From Eubacterium sp. (GTDB lineage Bacteria > Bacillota > Clostridia > Oscillospirales > Acutalibacteraceae): a stretch of 10,882 nucleotides of DNA. The stretch spans positions 1 to 10,882 of the forward strand of contig JAFYFO010000216.1 in NCBI GenBank assembly GCA_017543725.1, given 5' to 3'. Position 1 is the first letter of the stretch. Each line of letters starts with the position of its first letter. Below, in pieces: positions 1 to 5,544 of the stretch. Position numbers and translations under genes: made by a program. The notes under the pieces were generated by a model, which saw only the letters and a list, made by a program, of their open reading frames with translations, was not told where the DNA came from and did no database searches.

Positions 1-467
1 CTTCTTCCGATAACAATTCCGAAATCTTCACACTCTAAATCCATTGTTACAACGCCGTTTTCATAAACCGCTTTGATTTTTGCATCGTCAATATTAAGCC
101 CTTTAAGAATATCTCCGAGATATGCCTTTGCATATTCAAGGTCAACCGATTTCGGTGCGTCCTTCTTCTCTTCAGGTGCTTCGCTGACAGAAACGCTTGC
201 TGTTTTAGCGGGCTTTTCTTTTTTCGGAGCCTCTTTTTTCTGATTGTTTTTCGGCTGTTTCTTATTTTGTTTTTTCTCTTTAACTCCGTCGTCATAACTT
301 GCCTTAACTTCGGCGTTTGCGCCTCCGAAAATTCCTAAGAACTTCTTCTGGGGCATTGTTATAACTTCAACCTTAACATCGGCTGAAAGCGGAGCGTTTA
401 AACCGGCTTTGGCAACAGCGGTTGCCTCTTCGATTGTTTTACCGGTTCCGATATATTCTTTTAACAT
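1..467 (-). CDS. jag: Jag/KhpB RNA-binding protein (SpoIIIJ-associated), partial, C-terminus beyond window
   Basis: KhpB/Jag is a cytoplasmic RNA-binding protein that is usually encoded next to yidC/spoIIIJ in Firmicutes and is linked to cell-wall growth and division control. About 155 codons are visible. Residues 1-52 form the Jag_N domain (start MLKEYIGTGKTIEEA, then MPQKKFLGIFGG). A Lys/Glu/Pro-rich linker spans about 60-98. The KH domain then begins and is cut at the window edge inside its GIVIGR loop, where the RNA-binding GxxG motif sits; the R3H domain would lie outside. The ATG at 465-467 has a GGAGGA ribosome binding site a few bases upstream and lies 27 bases after the yidC stop, so it is the last visible gene of the rpmH operon. 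An 82-codon open frame inside it (47-295) is a frame shadow. Identification is secure; length and C-terminal domains are unseen. Confidence 0.93.
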   Translation of the reverse strand, partial: MLKEYIGTGKTIEEATAVAKAGLNAPLSADVKVEVITMPQKKFLGIFGGANAEVKASYDDGVKEKKQNKKQPKNNQKKEAPKKEKPAKTASVSVSEAPEEKKDAPKSVDLEYAKAYLGDILKGLNIDDAKIKAVYENGVVTMDLECEDFGIVIGR

Positions 468-494
468 ATATCCTCCGACTTCAATTTTAGTCTG

Positions 495-1499
495 TTAGTT
501 GATTTTTTTAACACTTTCTTCCCTTGAACGTCTTTCAATTGTGTTTTCAATCATTTCTCTTGCGATATTTTTTCTCGGCGGGAAGAATTTTGCCATAATA
601 AGCTGCTGAATAACTGCAACAAGGTTTGAAATCATCCAGTAGAAGCCAACTGCCGCAGAAACTTTAAACGAGATATAAAACGAGAAAAGCGGCATCATAA
701 GCATCATAATCATCATTGATGACTGCTGCTGAGCGGCTGCAGGATTGGTTTTTCTCTGAATAAGAGTTGAAACGATTGAAGAAGCCATTGATGTTATAAG
801 GCAGAGGATTGGAATAATTATGATAATTCCGCCCTTCCAGGTTGGAACCTGAGTCATATCAAGCGAGCCTATAAACATATGGTTTTTATAGTTTTCGATT
901 GCGGTTATTTTGTCCGCGGTAAACAGTTTCGGAAGTTCCTGAGCAAGAATATCCTTATACTTATCAAAATTCTGGAGAATTTCAATCTGGAAATACTGGC
1001 CGTTATAGTTGATTGCTTTTGCAATGGCTTCAGTATTAGCAGCAATATCAACTCCGAGAATGTACTGAATCGGATAATAGATAATTCCGATAATACCCAT
1101 AAGGAAAACCATCTGGAATGCCATAGGTCCGCAGCCCATATTCATCGGGTTGTGACCCTCTCTTGCATAAAGAGCCTGAATTTCTTCCTGCATTTGCTGG
1201 TTTGCCTTCTGGCGCTGCTTCGGGTCGGAAATACTGTTTACATTGTATTTTTTTTGAATCTTCTGAATTTTCGGCTGAATTCTTGAGGTTTTAGCCATTG
1301 TTTTCTGCTGTTTGAGGTTAAACGGAAACAGAATAACTCTTGTTAAAATGGTGAAAACCGTCAGCGAGATGAAGTAATTATCGTTGAAAATGAAGAGAAG
1401 TCCCTTCATACATTCGCCGAAAAGCCAGTAAAGCGGTTTTAAGAAAGTCATTCCGTTTGAAATGCCCCTTGCCGCCATTGTTATAGTTTCAATAAACAC
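495..1499 (-). CDS. yidC: YidC/Oxa1/SpoIIIJ membrane protein insertase
   Basis: YidC inserts membrane proteins, alone or with SecYEG. The 334-residue product has the Gram-positive layout. An N-terminal amphipathic stretch is followed by a first core membrane segment at about 42-62 carrying the conserved groove arginine (R54 in ILTRVILFP). A charged, helical cytoplasmic hairpin (about 61-115) follows, then NPMNMGCGPM and membrane segments at about 125-149, 222-246, 262-280 and 283-303. The C-terminal LFSFYISFKVSAAVGFYW block is typical of the family, and the tail is basic. The extracytoplasmic loop (about 150-220) is longer than in Bacillus SpoIIIJ. No lipobox is obvious. The start is GTG (1497-1499), preceded by AAGGA at good spacing directly behind the yidD stop. 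The ATG seven codons later is possible but lacks as good a site. It lies between yidD and jag in one operon. Confidence 0.96.
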   Translation of the reverse strand: MFIETITMAARGISNGMTFLKPLYWLFGECMKGLLFIFNDNYFISLTVFTILTRVILFPFNLKQQKTMAKTSRIQPKIQKIQKKYNVNSISDPKQRQKANQQMQEEIQALYAREGHNPMNMGCGPMAFQMVFLMGIIGIIYYPIQYILGVDIAANTEAIAKAINYNGQYFQIEILQNFDKYKDILAQELPKLFTADKITAIENYKNHMFIGSLDMTQVPTWKGGIIIIIPILCLITSMASSIVSTLIQRKTNPAAAQQQSSMMIMMLMMPLFSFYISFKVSAAVGFYWMISNLVAVIQQLIMAKFFPPRKNIAREMIENTIERRSREESVKKIN

Positions 1500-1509
1500 T
1501 TACTTTTCC

Positions 1510-1764
1510 TTATTTCCTTTTTTCTTTTTTGGGTGGAACAGGGTCCCAGCCGCCTTTAAAGAAGGGATTGCACCTCATTATCCGCAAAAAAGCAAGCCAC
1601 GAGCCTTTTAAAACTCCGTGGATTTCAATTGCTTCAAGCGCGTATTGGGAGCAGGTTGGGGTGTATCTGCAAGCGCCGTGAGAAAATCTCGGCGAGAGAG
1701 TTAACTGATATGTTCTGATTAAAAATATTGCCGCTTTTTTCAGCAGGCTGTTAATCATTTTCAT
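1510..1764 (-). CDS. yidD: YidD membrane protein insertion efficiency factor
   Basis: YidD is a small membrane-associated protein that helps YidC-dependent insertion. The 84-residue product has an amphipathic/hydrophobic N-terminus (about 6-24) and the family signature: [15 protein letters not shown] with both cysteines, then a conserved glycine, RIMRCNP with the third cysteine, and a GGWDPVPP end. Length is normal. The ATG at 1762-1764 overlaps the end of rnpA by 14 bases and has only a weak ribosome binding site, which suggests translational coupling to rnpA. A second ATG two codons later (1756-1758) would give an 8-base overlap and cannot be excluded. The stop lies 10 bases before the yidC start. 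Confidence 0.95.
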   Translation of the reverse strand: MKMINSLLKKAAIFLIRTYQLTLSPRFSHGACRYTPTCSQYALEAIEIHGVLKGSWLAFLRIMRCNPFFKGGWDPVPPKKEKRK

Positions 1765-2092
1765 CTATAACACCCATTGTTTTAAAATGATATTCCATAT
1801 CCTTTAAAACTTCCTGCATTTTAACCTTGCTTGTTTTATGCCTTGCAACAAAAACAAAATCCCAATTTCCGCTGATTCTGCCTTCAAGTTCGCTGTATGC
1901 CGCTCTGATAACGCGGCGCGAACGGTTTCTTTCAACGGCGTTTCCGATTTTTTTCGAGGTTGTTATGCCGTATCGGCAGCCTTTGCCCCTGCTTTTCATT
2001 GCGTAGGTTACAAGGGTTTTTGACGCTTTGCTTTCTGCGCGGTAATAAAGTCTTCGAAAATCCTTGTTTTCTTTAAGGGTCTGACTTTTCAT
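1751..2092 (-). CDS. rnpA: Ribonuclease P protein component
   Basis: RnpA is the protein subunit that, with the RNase P RNA, trims the 5' leader from precursor tRNAs. The product (113 residues from the chosen start) shows the basic fold of the family: an N-terminal [14 protein letters not shown] segment, the central [25 protein letters not shown] stretch containing the RNR signature that contacts RNA (quoted as family motif, positions about 41-67), and the DFVFVARH strand. The frame also opens at a TTG (2099-2101), but the ATG at 2090-2092 fits better because AGGA lies about 10 bases ahead of it, whereas it nearly abuts the TTG. It sits 37 bases after rpmH and overlaps yidD. Confidence 0.95.
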   Translation of the reverse strand: MKSQTLKENKDFRRLYYRAESKASKTLVTYAMKSRGKGCRYGITTSKKIGNAVERNRSRRVIRAAYSELEGRISGNWDFVFVARHKTSKVKMQEVLKDMEYHFKTMGVIDEND

Positions 2093-2129
2093 AAAGCCCA
2101 ATTCCTGTTTTCTTTCTTTTGAAACTTAA

Positions 2130-2264
2130 TTAGTAGGAAAGTCTTTTTCTGCCCTTTGCTCTTCTGCGGGCAAGCACTTTTCTTCCGTTTCTTGTTGACA
2201 TTCTTTTTCTGAAGCCGTGCTCCTTCTTAGCGTGTCTTTTCTATGACTGGAAAGTTCTTTTCAT
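2130..2264 (-). CDS. rpmH: Ribosomal protein L34 (bL34), with in-frame TAG at codon 8
   Basis: bL34 is a small, very basic protein of the large ribosomal subunit. The frame from ATG (2262-2264) to TAA (2130-2132) is exactly 44 amino-acid codons, the normal length. It reads MKRTFQS, then TAG (2241-2243), then [17 protein letters not shown] and [19 protein letters not shown]. Every position after the stop matches the family closely. The stop falls in the variable position following the usual P7, where clostridial L34 commonly has Lys. The ribosome binding site AAGGAG (2273-2278) is 8 bases upstream of the ATG, and a strong promoter lies about 135 bases upstream. No start codon after the TAG could give a useful product; the first is ATG at codon 22. 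Either readthrough occurs, the base is a sequencing error, or this copy is newly broken. Gene identity is certain; intactness is not. Confidence 0.9.
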
Positions 2265-2280
2265 TTTTTTCACTCCTTGT

Positions 2281-2400
2281 AAAGACTAAACTTGTCTTAA
2301 TCTTTATTTTCTCTACGCGGTATAGCGCAGGCTAATATATCCAAAACTATAATTTCCGGGATGAAATTTTAGTCTGAATTACCAACTGATATACTAACAG
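2281..2400 (-). promoter_or_regulatory. rpmH operon 5' leader with two short hairpins
   Basis: From the predicted transcription start near 2400 to the rpmH start the leader is about 135 bases and encodes nothing I recognise. It contains an inverted repeat AATTTC/GAAATT (2351-2356 with 2363-2368, 6-base loop) and AAGAC/GTCTT (2282-2286 with 2294-2298), the latter just upstream of the ribosome binding site. A role in translational control of L34 is inference only. No DnaA boxes of the TTATNCACA type were seen here on either strand. Confidence 0.3.
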
Positions 2401-2407
2401 CCTTGAT

Positions 2408-2437
2408 ATTATAGTATAATTAATCGCGATTTGTCAA
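2408..2437 (-). promoter_or_regulatory. Promoter of the rpmH-rnpA-yidD-yidC-jag operon
   Basis: On the minus strand, a perfect -35 box TTGACA (2432-2437) is followed after 18 bases by a perfect -10 box TATAAT (2408-2413). This is a housekeeping sigma-70/SigA-type promoter facing rpmH, with predicted start near 2400. It is back to back with the promoter of the VanZ-family gene. Confidence 0.8.
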
Positions 2438-2444
2438 CTAAAAC

Positions 2445-2473
2445 TTGTTTTTATTTTAATTATATTATATAAT
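2445..2473 (+). promoter_or_regulatory. Promoter of the VanZ-family / nucleosidase gene pair
   Basis: A plus-strand TTGTTT (2445-2450), 17 bases, then a perfect TATAAT (2468-2473) ends 25 bases before the gene start. The -35 box is weak. The region is AT-rich, so chance matches are easy, but spacing and position are good. Confidence 0.5.
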
Positions 2474-2498
2474 GTACAATATATTGGGGTGAGGCAAT

Positions 2499-3329
2499 AT
2501 GAAAACAACAAGAAAACTTAAAATTCTCAGCCAAATACTGTTTTTTTTCTGCAACTTTTTCATTGTTGTGTTTTTTTCAGACGGTTTTGGCGGACCGTTT
2601 TTCTTCAACAGGAAATACAGGATTCTGAAATATATTCTCTGTTTCATAGTTCCTGTTTTGACAACGCTGTTTAATATCCTTCAGGAAAAAAGCCTCTCAT
2701 CAATAAAAAATTCCACGGTGATAATAATAAGTTCCTTTGTTGTGGGGCTGCTTTTGTTCAACCTCCTCGGAATAGGTCAGTTTCTTTTATCCGAAACTGC
2801 AACAATCAACCATATTGCATATGCGCTTGTTTGCATTTTTTCAATATTTTTAACCGTAACGCTCTGCGCATATAAAGAACTTATCGGAGCAGGGGAATAT
2901 GAAGATTTTTTCAGAACATTTTTTATCGCTTATGCGCCTATGATGATAACGGTTTATTTCCTTTTTTATGTTAATTACCGCGATTTGGCAATGGATTATT
3001 CGGTTAATTTAATTCCGTTCAAGGGCGAAATAAGGGATTTGCTTTTCAACCGCGAAGTCTTCAGCCCTATGAGAAGCCTGGGAAATGTTGCTTTTTATAC
3101 AACCGTTTTCCTTGCTTTTTCAAGTTATTTTAAAAAACACTGCGCCCTTATGGGCTTTGCCGCGGCGTTTGCAATAAGCGTTTTGAGTGAAATAATTCAG
3201 GGCGTTTGGTCTTTCGGCGACGCGGATATCGACGATGTTATCCTAAACAGTTTCGGCGCTTTAATCGGCGTTTTAATCTATAAATATCTGATTGAAAAAA
3301 TAAGGAGAAAAAATATATGCTCGGAATAA
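2499..3329 (+). CDS. VanZ-family integral membrane protein
   Basis: This 276-residue polytopic membrane protein has a VanZ-like C-terminal half. It shows NLIPF at about 170-174, GNVAFYTTVFLAF at 195-207, and SEIIQGVWSFGDADIDDVILNSFGALIG at 230-257. That last stretch contains the conserved acidic D(I)DD and N(S)xGA signature of the family. Further hydrophobic segments lie at about 11-27, 44-60, 73-92, 105-124 and 141-158, so roughly seven or eight membrane spans. VanZ of Enterococcus gives low-level teicoplanin resistance by an unknown mechanism. Most chromosomal relatives in Clostridia have no assigned function, so resistance should not be assumed. The ATG has a GGGGTGAGG ribosome binding site. 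The gene overlaps the next one by 13 bases and lies where dnaA often follows rpmH. Confidence 0.85.
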   Translation: MKTTRKLKILSQILFFFCNFFIVVFFSDGFGGPFFFNRKYRILKYILCFIVPVLTTLFNILQEKSLSSIKNSTVIIISSFVVGLLLFNLLGIGQFLLSETATINHIAYALVCIFSIFLTVTLCAYKELIGAGEYEDFFRTFFIAYAPMMITVYFLFYVNYRDLAMDYSVNLIPFKGEIRDLLFNREVFSPMRSLGNVAFYTTVFLAFSSYFKKHCALMGFAAAFAISVLSEIIQGVWSFGDADIDDVILNSFGALIGVLIYKYLIEKIRRKNICSE

Positions 3330-3994
3330 TCGGCGCAATGGATGTTGAAGTTAATCTTTTAAAAGAAGAAGTTTTGCAAAAACAAGTTTCAACATTTGCG
3401 GGAATTGATTTTGTCTGCGGAAAAATCGAGAATAAAGATGTTTGCATTGCTCAGTGTTCGCCCGGAAAGGTTAACGCCGCGCTTTGCACCCAACTGATGA
3501 TTGATAAATTTGATATTGAGGCAATTATCAATATCGGAATCGGATGTTCGCTTTTTGAAAATGTTGTTATCGGCGATATCGTTGTTGCAGATGAACTTTG
3601 CCAATATGATTTCGACACCTCTTCAATAGACGGAGTCAAGGGGCTTATTCTTGACGGAAAAACCTCCATTGAAGCAGACGGCGCACTTTCTGATTCGCTT
3701 ATAAAAATCGCCGAAAAAAACGGCGAAAGAGTTCATCGCGGAGGAATTGCAACGGGCGACACATTTATTGCAAACGGCGCTCTTAAAAAAACAATAAACT
3801 CCGAATTCGGCGCAATATGCGGCGAAATGGAGGGCGGCGCAATTGCTCAGGTTTGCTATATAAACAAAATTCCCTTTGCCGCGCTCAGAACAATAAGCGA
3901 CGGCGGCGACGAAAACTCTCAGATTTCATATCCGAAATTCAAGAAAATTTCCGCCGCAAAATCTTCAAGGCTGATTCTTGATTATTTGAAATAA
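3317..3994 (+). CDS. mtnN: 5'-methylthioadenosine / S-adenosylhomocysteine nucleosidase
   Basis: MTAN hydrolyses methylthioadenosine and S-adenosylhomocysteine to adenine plus the thioribose, recycling SAM by-products (and feeding AI-2 synthesis where LuxS is present). The 225-residue protein starts MLGIIGAMDVEV with the catalytic Glu at 11. It has PGKVNAA at 49-55, GDIVVADE at 86-93, GDTFI at 147-151, the purine/ribose site EMEG at 170-173 (Glu172), and RTISDGGD with catalytic Asp195. By alignment from memory these equal E. coli Glu12, Glu174 and Asp197. The base-binding loop reads NIGIGCS (72-78) instead of the usual TGSAGG type, so substrate preference may differ. The start is fixed by AAGGAG at 3302-3307, nine bases upstream, lying inside the end of the VanZ-family gene, so the two are probably translationally coupled. 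Confidence 0.9.
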   Translation: MLGIIGAMDVEVNLLKEEVLQKQVSTFAGIDFVCGKIENKDVCIAQCSPGKVNAALCTQLMIDKFDIEAIINIGIGCSLFENVVIGDIVVADELCQYDFDTSSIDGVKGLILDGKTSIEADGALSDSLIKIAEKNGERVHRGGIATGDTFIANGALKKTINSEFGAICGEMEGGAIAQVCYINKIPFAALRTISDGGDENSQISYPKFKKISAAKSSRLILDYLK

Positions 3995-4024
3995 AAAATA
4001 AAACCGTGATTAACTCACGGCTTT
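3989..4024 (-). terminator. Terminator of the XRE gene, probably bidirectional
   Basis: CCGTGA (4004-4009) pairs with TCACGG (4015-4020) around a 5-base loop. On the minus strand the stem extends through a G-U and three A-U pairs (4000-4003 with 4021-4024) and is followed by a T-rich run (TTTTATTTTTTATT). It lies just after the xre stop and, on the other strand, 5 bases after the mtnN stop. The plus-strand T tail is poorer, so it should work best for xre. Confidence 0.75.
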
Positions 4025-4036
4025 GCATTTTGAATA

Positions 4037-4675
4037 TTAATCATAAAGATATGTGTGCATATTTTTCATTATAAGCGCCTCAGCCTCTTCAATGAGGTCG
4101 TTTATAACCGTTCTGTTTGCGGAGTCAACGCCCGTTCTTGATTTATCTTCAATCAAAACAAATTTTGCGTCCTGCATTGCAATTGCGGCAGATGCAAGGT
4201 CTTTGGCAACCGAATAATCAATTTTGAAGAGTTCTTTCGGTATAACGCCCGCTTTTGCAAGGGTCAGCGCTCCGCGATAAAGAGTTAAGAGATAGTAATC
4301 ATAAACAAATCCCTTTTCGGCAGGGTCCGAAGAACTTGCGGCAACGCTGTCAAGAAGATATTTTGTTGCCTTTGCAAGCATTGAAACCGAATTTGATTTA
4401 TCCTCGGAAAACGCGGCAAGATATTCGTTGCTCATTCCGTTGCGGTTTTCGCTGACTCCGAGAAGGTAATCGGTTGTAACTCCGTAGTAATCGCTGCACC
4501 TGATTATGAAATCAAGTCCGCATTCCCTTATTCCTTTTTCGTAATGCGAAAGAAGAGCCTGGGAAATTCCAAGCTCGCTTGCTGCCTTTTTCTGGCTTAT
4601 TCCTCTTTCTTTTCTGAGTTGAGAAAGAACCGATGCAAATTTAGTTGTTTTTTCTTTATTCTTTTCCATTTTCAT
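4037..4675 (-). CDS. XRE-family helix-turn-helix transcriptional regulator
   Basis: A cytoplasmic DNA-binding regulator of about 212 residues. A Cro/CI-type HTH_3 domain spans roughly residues 15-73. It has LRKERGISQKKAASELGIS with the recognition helix in SQALLSHYEKG, followed by the usual CSDYYGVTTDYLLG end. The C-terminal 130 residues are mostly helical-looking and have no signature I recognise; they may sense a ligand or dimerise. The frame also opens at a GTG at 4676-4678, directly before the ATG chosen here. Neither has a strong ribosome binding site, and an ATG two codons further in (4667-4669) is also possible. The gene is divergent from the histidine phosphatase gene and convergent with mtnN. 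The repeated half-sites over its promoter suggest autorepression, and possibly control of the divergent gene. The regulon is unknown. Confidence 0.87.
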   Translation of the reverse strand: MKMEKNKEKTTKFASVLSQLRKERGISQKKAASELGISQALLSHYEKGIRECGLDFIIRCSDYYGVTTDYLLGVSENRNGMSNEYLAAFSEDKSNSVSMLAKATKYLLDSVAASSSDPAEKGFVYDYYLLTLYRGALTLAKAGVIPKELFKIDYSVAKDLASAAIAMQDAKFVLIEDKSRTGVDSANRTVINDLIEEAEALIMKNMHTYLYD

Positions 4676-4709
4676 CACTTATCTATATATAATTTGAGTT
4701 TTTATACGC

Positions 4710-4753
4710 AAAGTATTACTTTCTCATTATAGTCAAGTCTATACAGAAAGTAA
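4710..4753. promoter_or_regulatory. Candidate XRE operator: three AAAGTAA-type half-sites
   Basis: TTACTTTCT (4716-4724) and AGAAAGTAA (4745-4753) form a perfect 9-base inverted repeat with a 20-base spacer, and that spacer itself holds a TATAG/CTATA dyad. The first arm also forms a tight palindrome with AAAGTA (4710-4715) centred on 4716. The sites cover the -35, -10 and start region of the xre promoter, as expected for an autoregulatory operator. Binding by the adjacent XRE protein is inferred. Confidence 0.55.
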
Positions 4754-4754
4754 A
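4726..4754 (-). promoter_or_regulatory. Promoter of the XRE regulator gene
   Basis: On the minus strand, TTTACT (4749-4754), a 17-base spacer and a perfect TATAAT (4726-4731) lie about 50 bases upstream of the start codon. The alternative -35 TTGACT (4731-4736) has no suitable -10. I found no convincing plus-strand promoter for the divergent gene in this gap. Confidence 0.55.
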
Positions 4755-4824
4755 TAATCAATCGTTATTTGTTATATTTTTGTAATAAAGCAGGAAAACA
4801 AACCGTTTTCGGGAGGAAAACAAT

Positions 4825-5469
4825 ATGAAAACATACACTCTGTATTTATTTCGTCACGGACTTACCAAAGGAAATTTAAACGCACAGTATATTGGGCATA
4901 CCGATTATCCGCTAACTATGGATAGTATGGAAGCGCTGAAAAAAGTCAAGGCAAAGCACCACTATCCCGAGGTTGACGCGGTCTTTGTTTCGCCCCTTAA
5001 AAGGGCAATGCAGAGCGCCGAGATAATGTTTCCAAAAAATAACAAAATTGTAATAGATGGGTTCATTGAATATAATTTCGGTGAATTTGAAGAACTGACC
5101 GCAGATGATTTAAAGGATAATGAGGATTTCAAAAACTGGTTTCGCGGCGATATAAACGCTGCGCCGCCCCACGGGGAATCAAACGCTCAGTTTGTTCAGA
5201 GAATCTGCGAGAGTTTTGAAAAGGTTATAAACGGCTGCATAAAAAGCGGAGTTGAAAAAATCGCAATCGTTTCCCACGCAGGCGTTCTGATGACGATTCT
5301 TTCCTGCTACGGTCTGCCCGAAGCGCCCATGGCTCACTGGCAGATGGACGCCGGCTACGGATATAAACTGAGAATAACGCCCTCTCTCTGGATGCAGGCA
5401 AACAAAATTGAAGTTGTTGACACCTCGCCTCAGTCCCTTCGGGAATTAAAAATTAATAATGAAGAATGA
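4825..5469 (+). CDS. Histidine phosphatase family protein (phosphoglycerate mutase-like / CobC-like)
   Basis: A soluble 214-residue member of the histidine phosphatase superfamily, which transfers a phosphoryl group through a histidine. The RHG motif is at the start (LFRHGLT, Arg10 and catalytic His11), followed by N17, the SPLKRAMQSA block with Arg60, the acidic proton donor in IEYNFGEFEE (Glu82), HGES at 116-119 and the second catalytic His151 in IVSHAGV. The arrangement resembles alpha-ribazole phosphatase (CobC) and broad-specificity phosphatases. No cobalamin genes are nearby, so substrate is left open. The ATG has a GGGAGG ribosome binding site (4811-4816). The last codons (ELKINNEE, TGA stop) are AT-rich and run into a partial copy of the repeat found between gyrA and gyrB, so the C-terminus may be altered by it. 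Confidence 0.86.
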   Translation: MKTYTLYLFRHGLTKGNLNAQYIGHTDYPLTMDSMEALKKVKAKHHYPEVDAVFVSPLKRAMQSAEIMFPKNNKIVIDGFIEYNFGEFEELTADDLKDNEDFKNWFRGDINAAPPHGESNAQFVQRICESFEKVINGCIKSGVEKIAIVSHAGVLMTILSCYGLPEAPMAHWQMDAGYGYKLRITPSLWMQANKIEVVDTSPQSLRELKINNEE

Positions 5470-5503
5470 ATAATTTTGGTTTCTCGCTTCGCTCGGGCAA
5501 TAA
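5455..5503 (+). repeat. Partial copy of the gyrA-gyrB intergenic repeat
   Basis: Positions 5472-5503 align without gaps to 9707-9738, with most bases identical, including GGTT, CTCGCT, CGCTC and CAATAA blocks. The A/T-rich stretch just before it (about 5455-5471) resembles the left arm of that element. No matching right arm follows; the segment runs into the terminator hairpin. It looks like a decayed or half element. Confidence 0.55.
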
Positions 5504-5535
5504 AAAAGGAATTGTCAAACAGGACAATTCCTTTT
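5504..5535. terminator. Bidirectional terminator between the histidine phosphatase and LCP genes
   Basis: AAAAGGAATTGTC (5504-5516) pairs perfectly over 13 bases with GACAATTCCTTTT (5523-5535) around a 6-base loop. T-runs follow on both strands. It ends 9 bases from the LCP gene stop and lies 34 bases after the phosphatase stop, so it should serve both convergent genes. Confidence 0.85.
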
Positions 5536-5544
5536 AATTATGCT

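Noticed and set aside
47..295. Basic 82-residue minus-strand frame
   Set aside because: A shifted-frame shadow inside jag; the Lys/Arg richness comes from the A-rich linker of the real gene.
879..1286. Plus-strand frame of 135 codons opposite yidC
   Set aside because: Antisense shadow of a clearly conserved gene, with no family resemblance or start signals.
2241..2243. Pyrrolysine insertion at the rpmH TAG
   Set aside because: No pyl genes in view and L34 is not a known pyrrolysine protein; readthrough by any route is possible but this one has no support.
2130..2264. Genome-wide reassignment of TAG to a sense codon
   Set aside because: All other genes here, about 3,280 codons, lack in-frame TAG and are full length. 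One codon in one gene does not support a new code.
2265..2498. oriC between rpmH and the next gene
   Set aside because: The expected site by synteny, but I found no DnaA boxes of the TTATNCACA type on either strand and dnaA is absent.
2465..2647. Minus-strand 60-codon frame opposite the VanZ-family gene start
   Set aside because: Overlaps the promoter and 5' end of a recognisable gene and has no independent support.
2499..3329. Glycopeptide resistance gene vanZ
   Set aside because: Only family-level similarity, with no van cluster nearby; chromosomal VanZ-like proteins are common and mostly uncharacterised.
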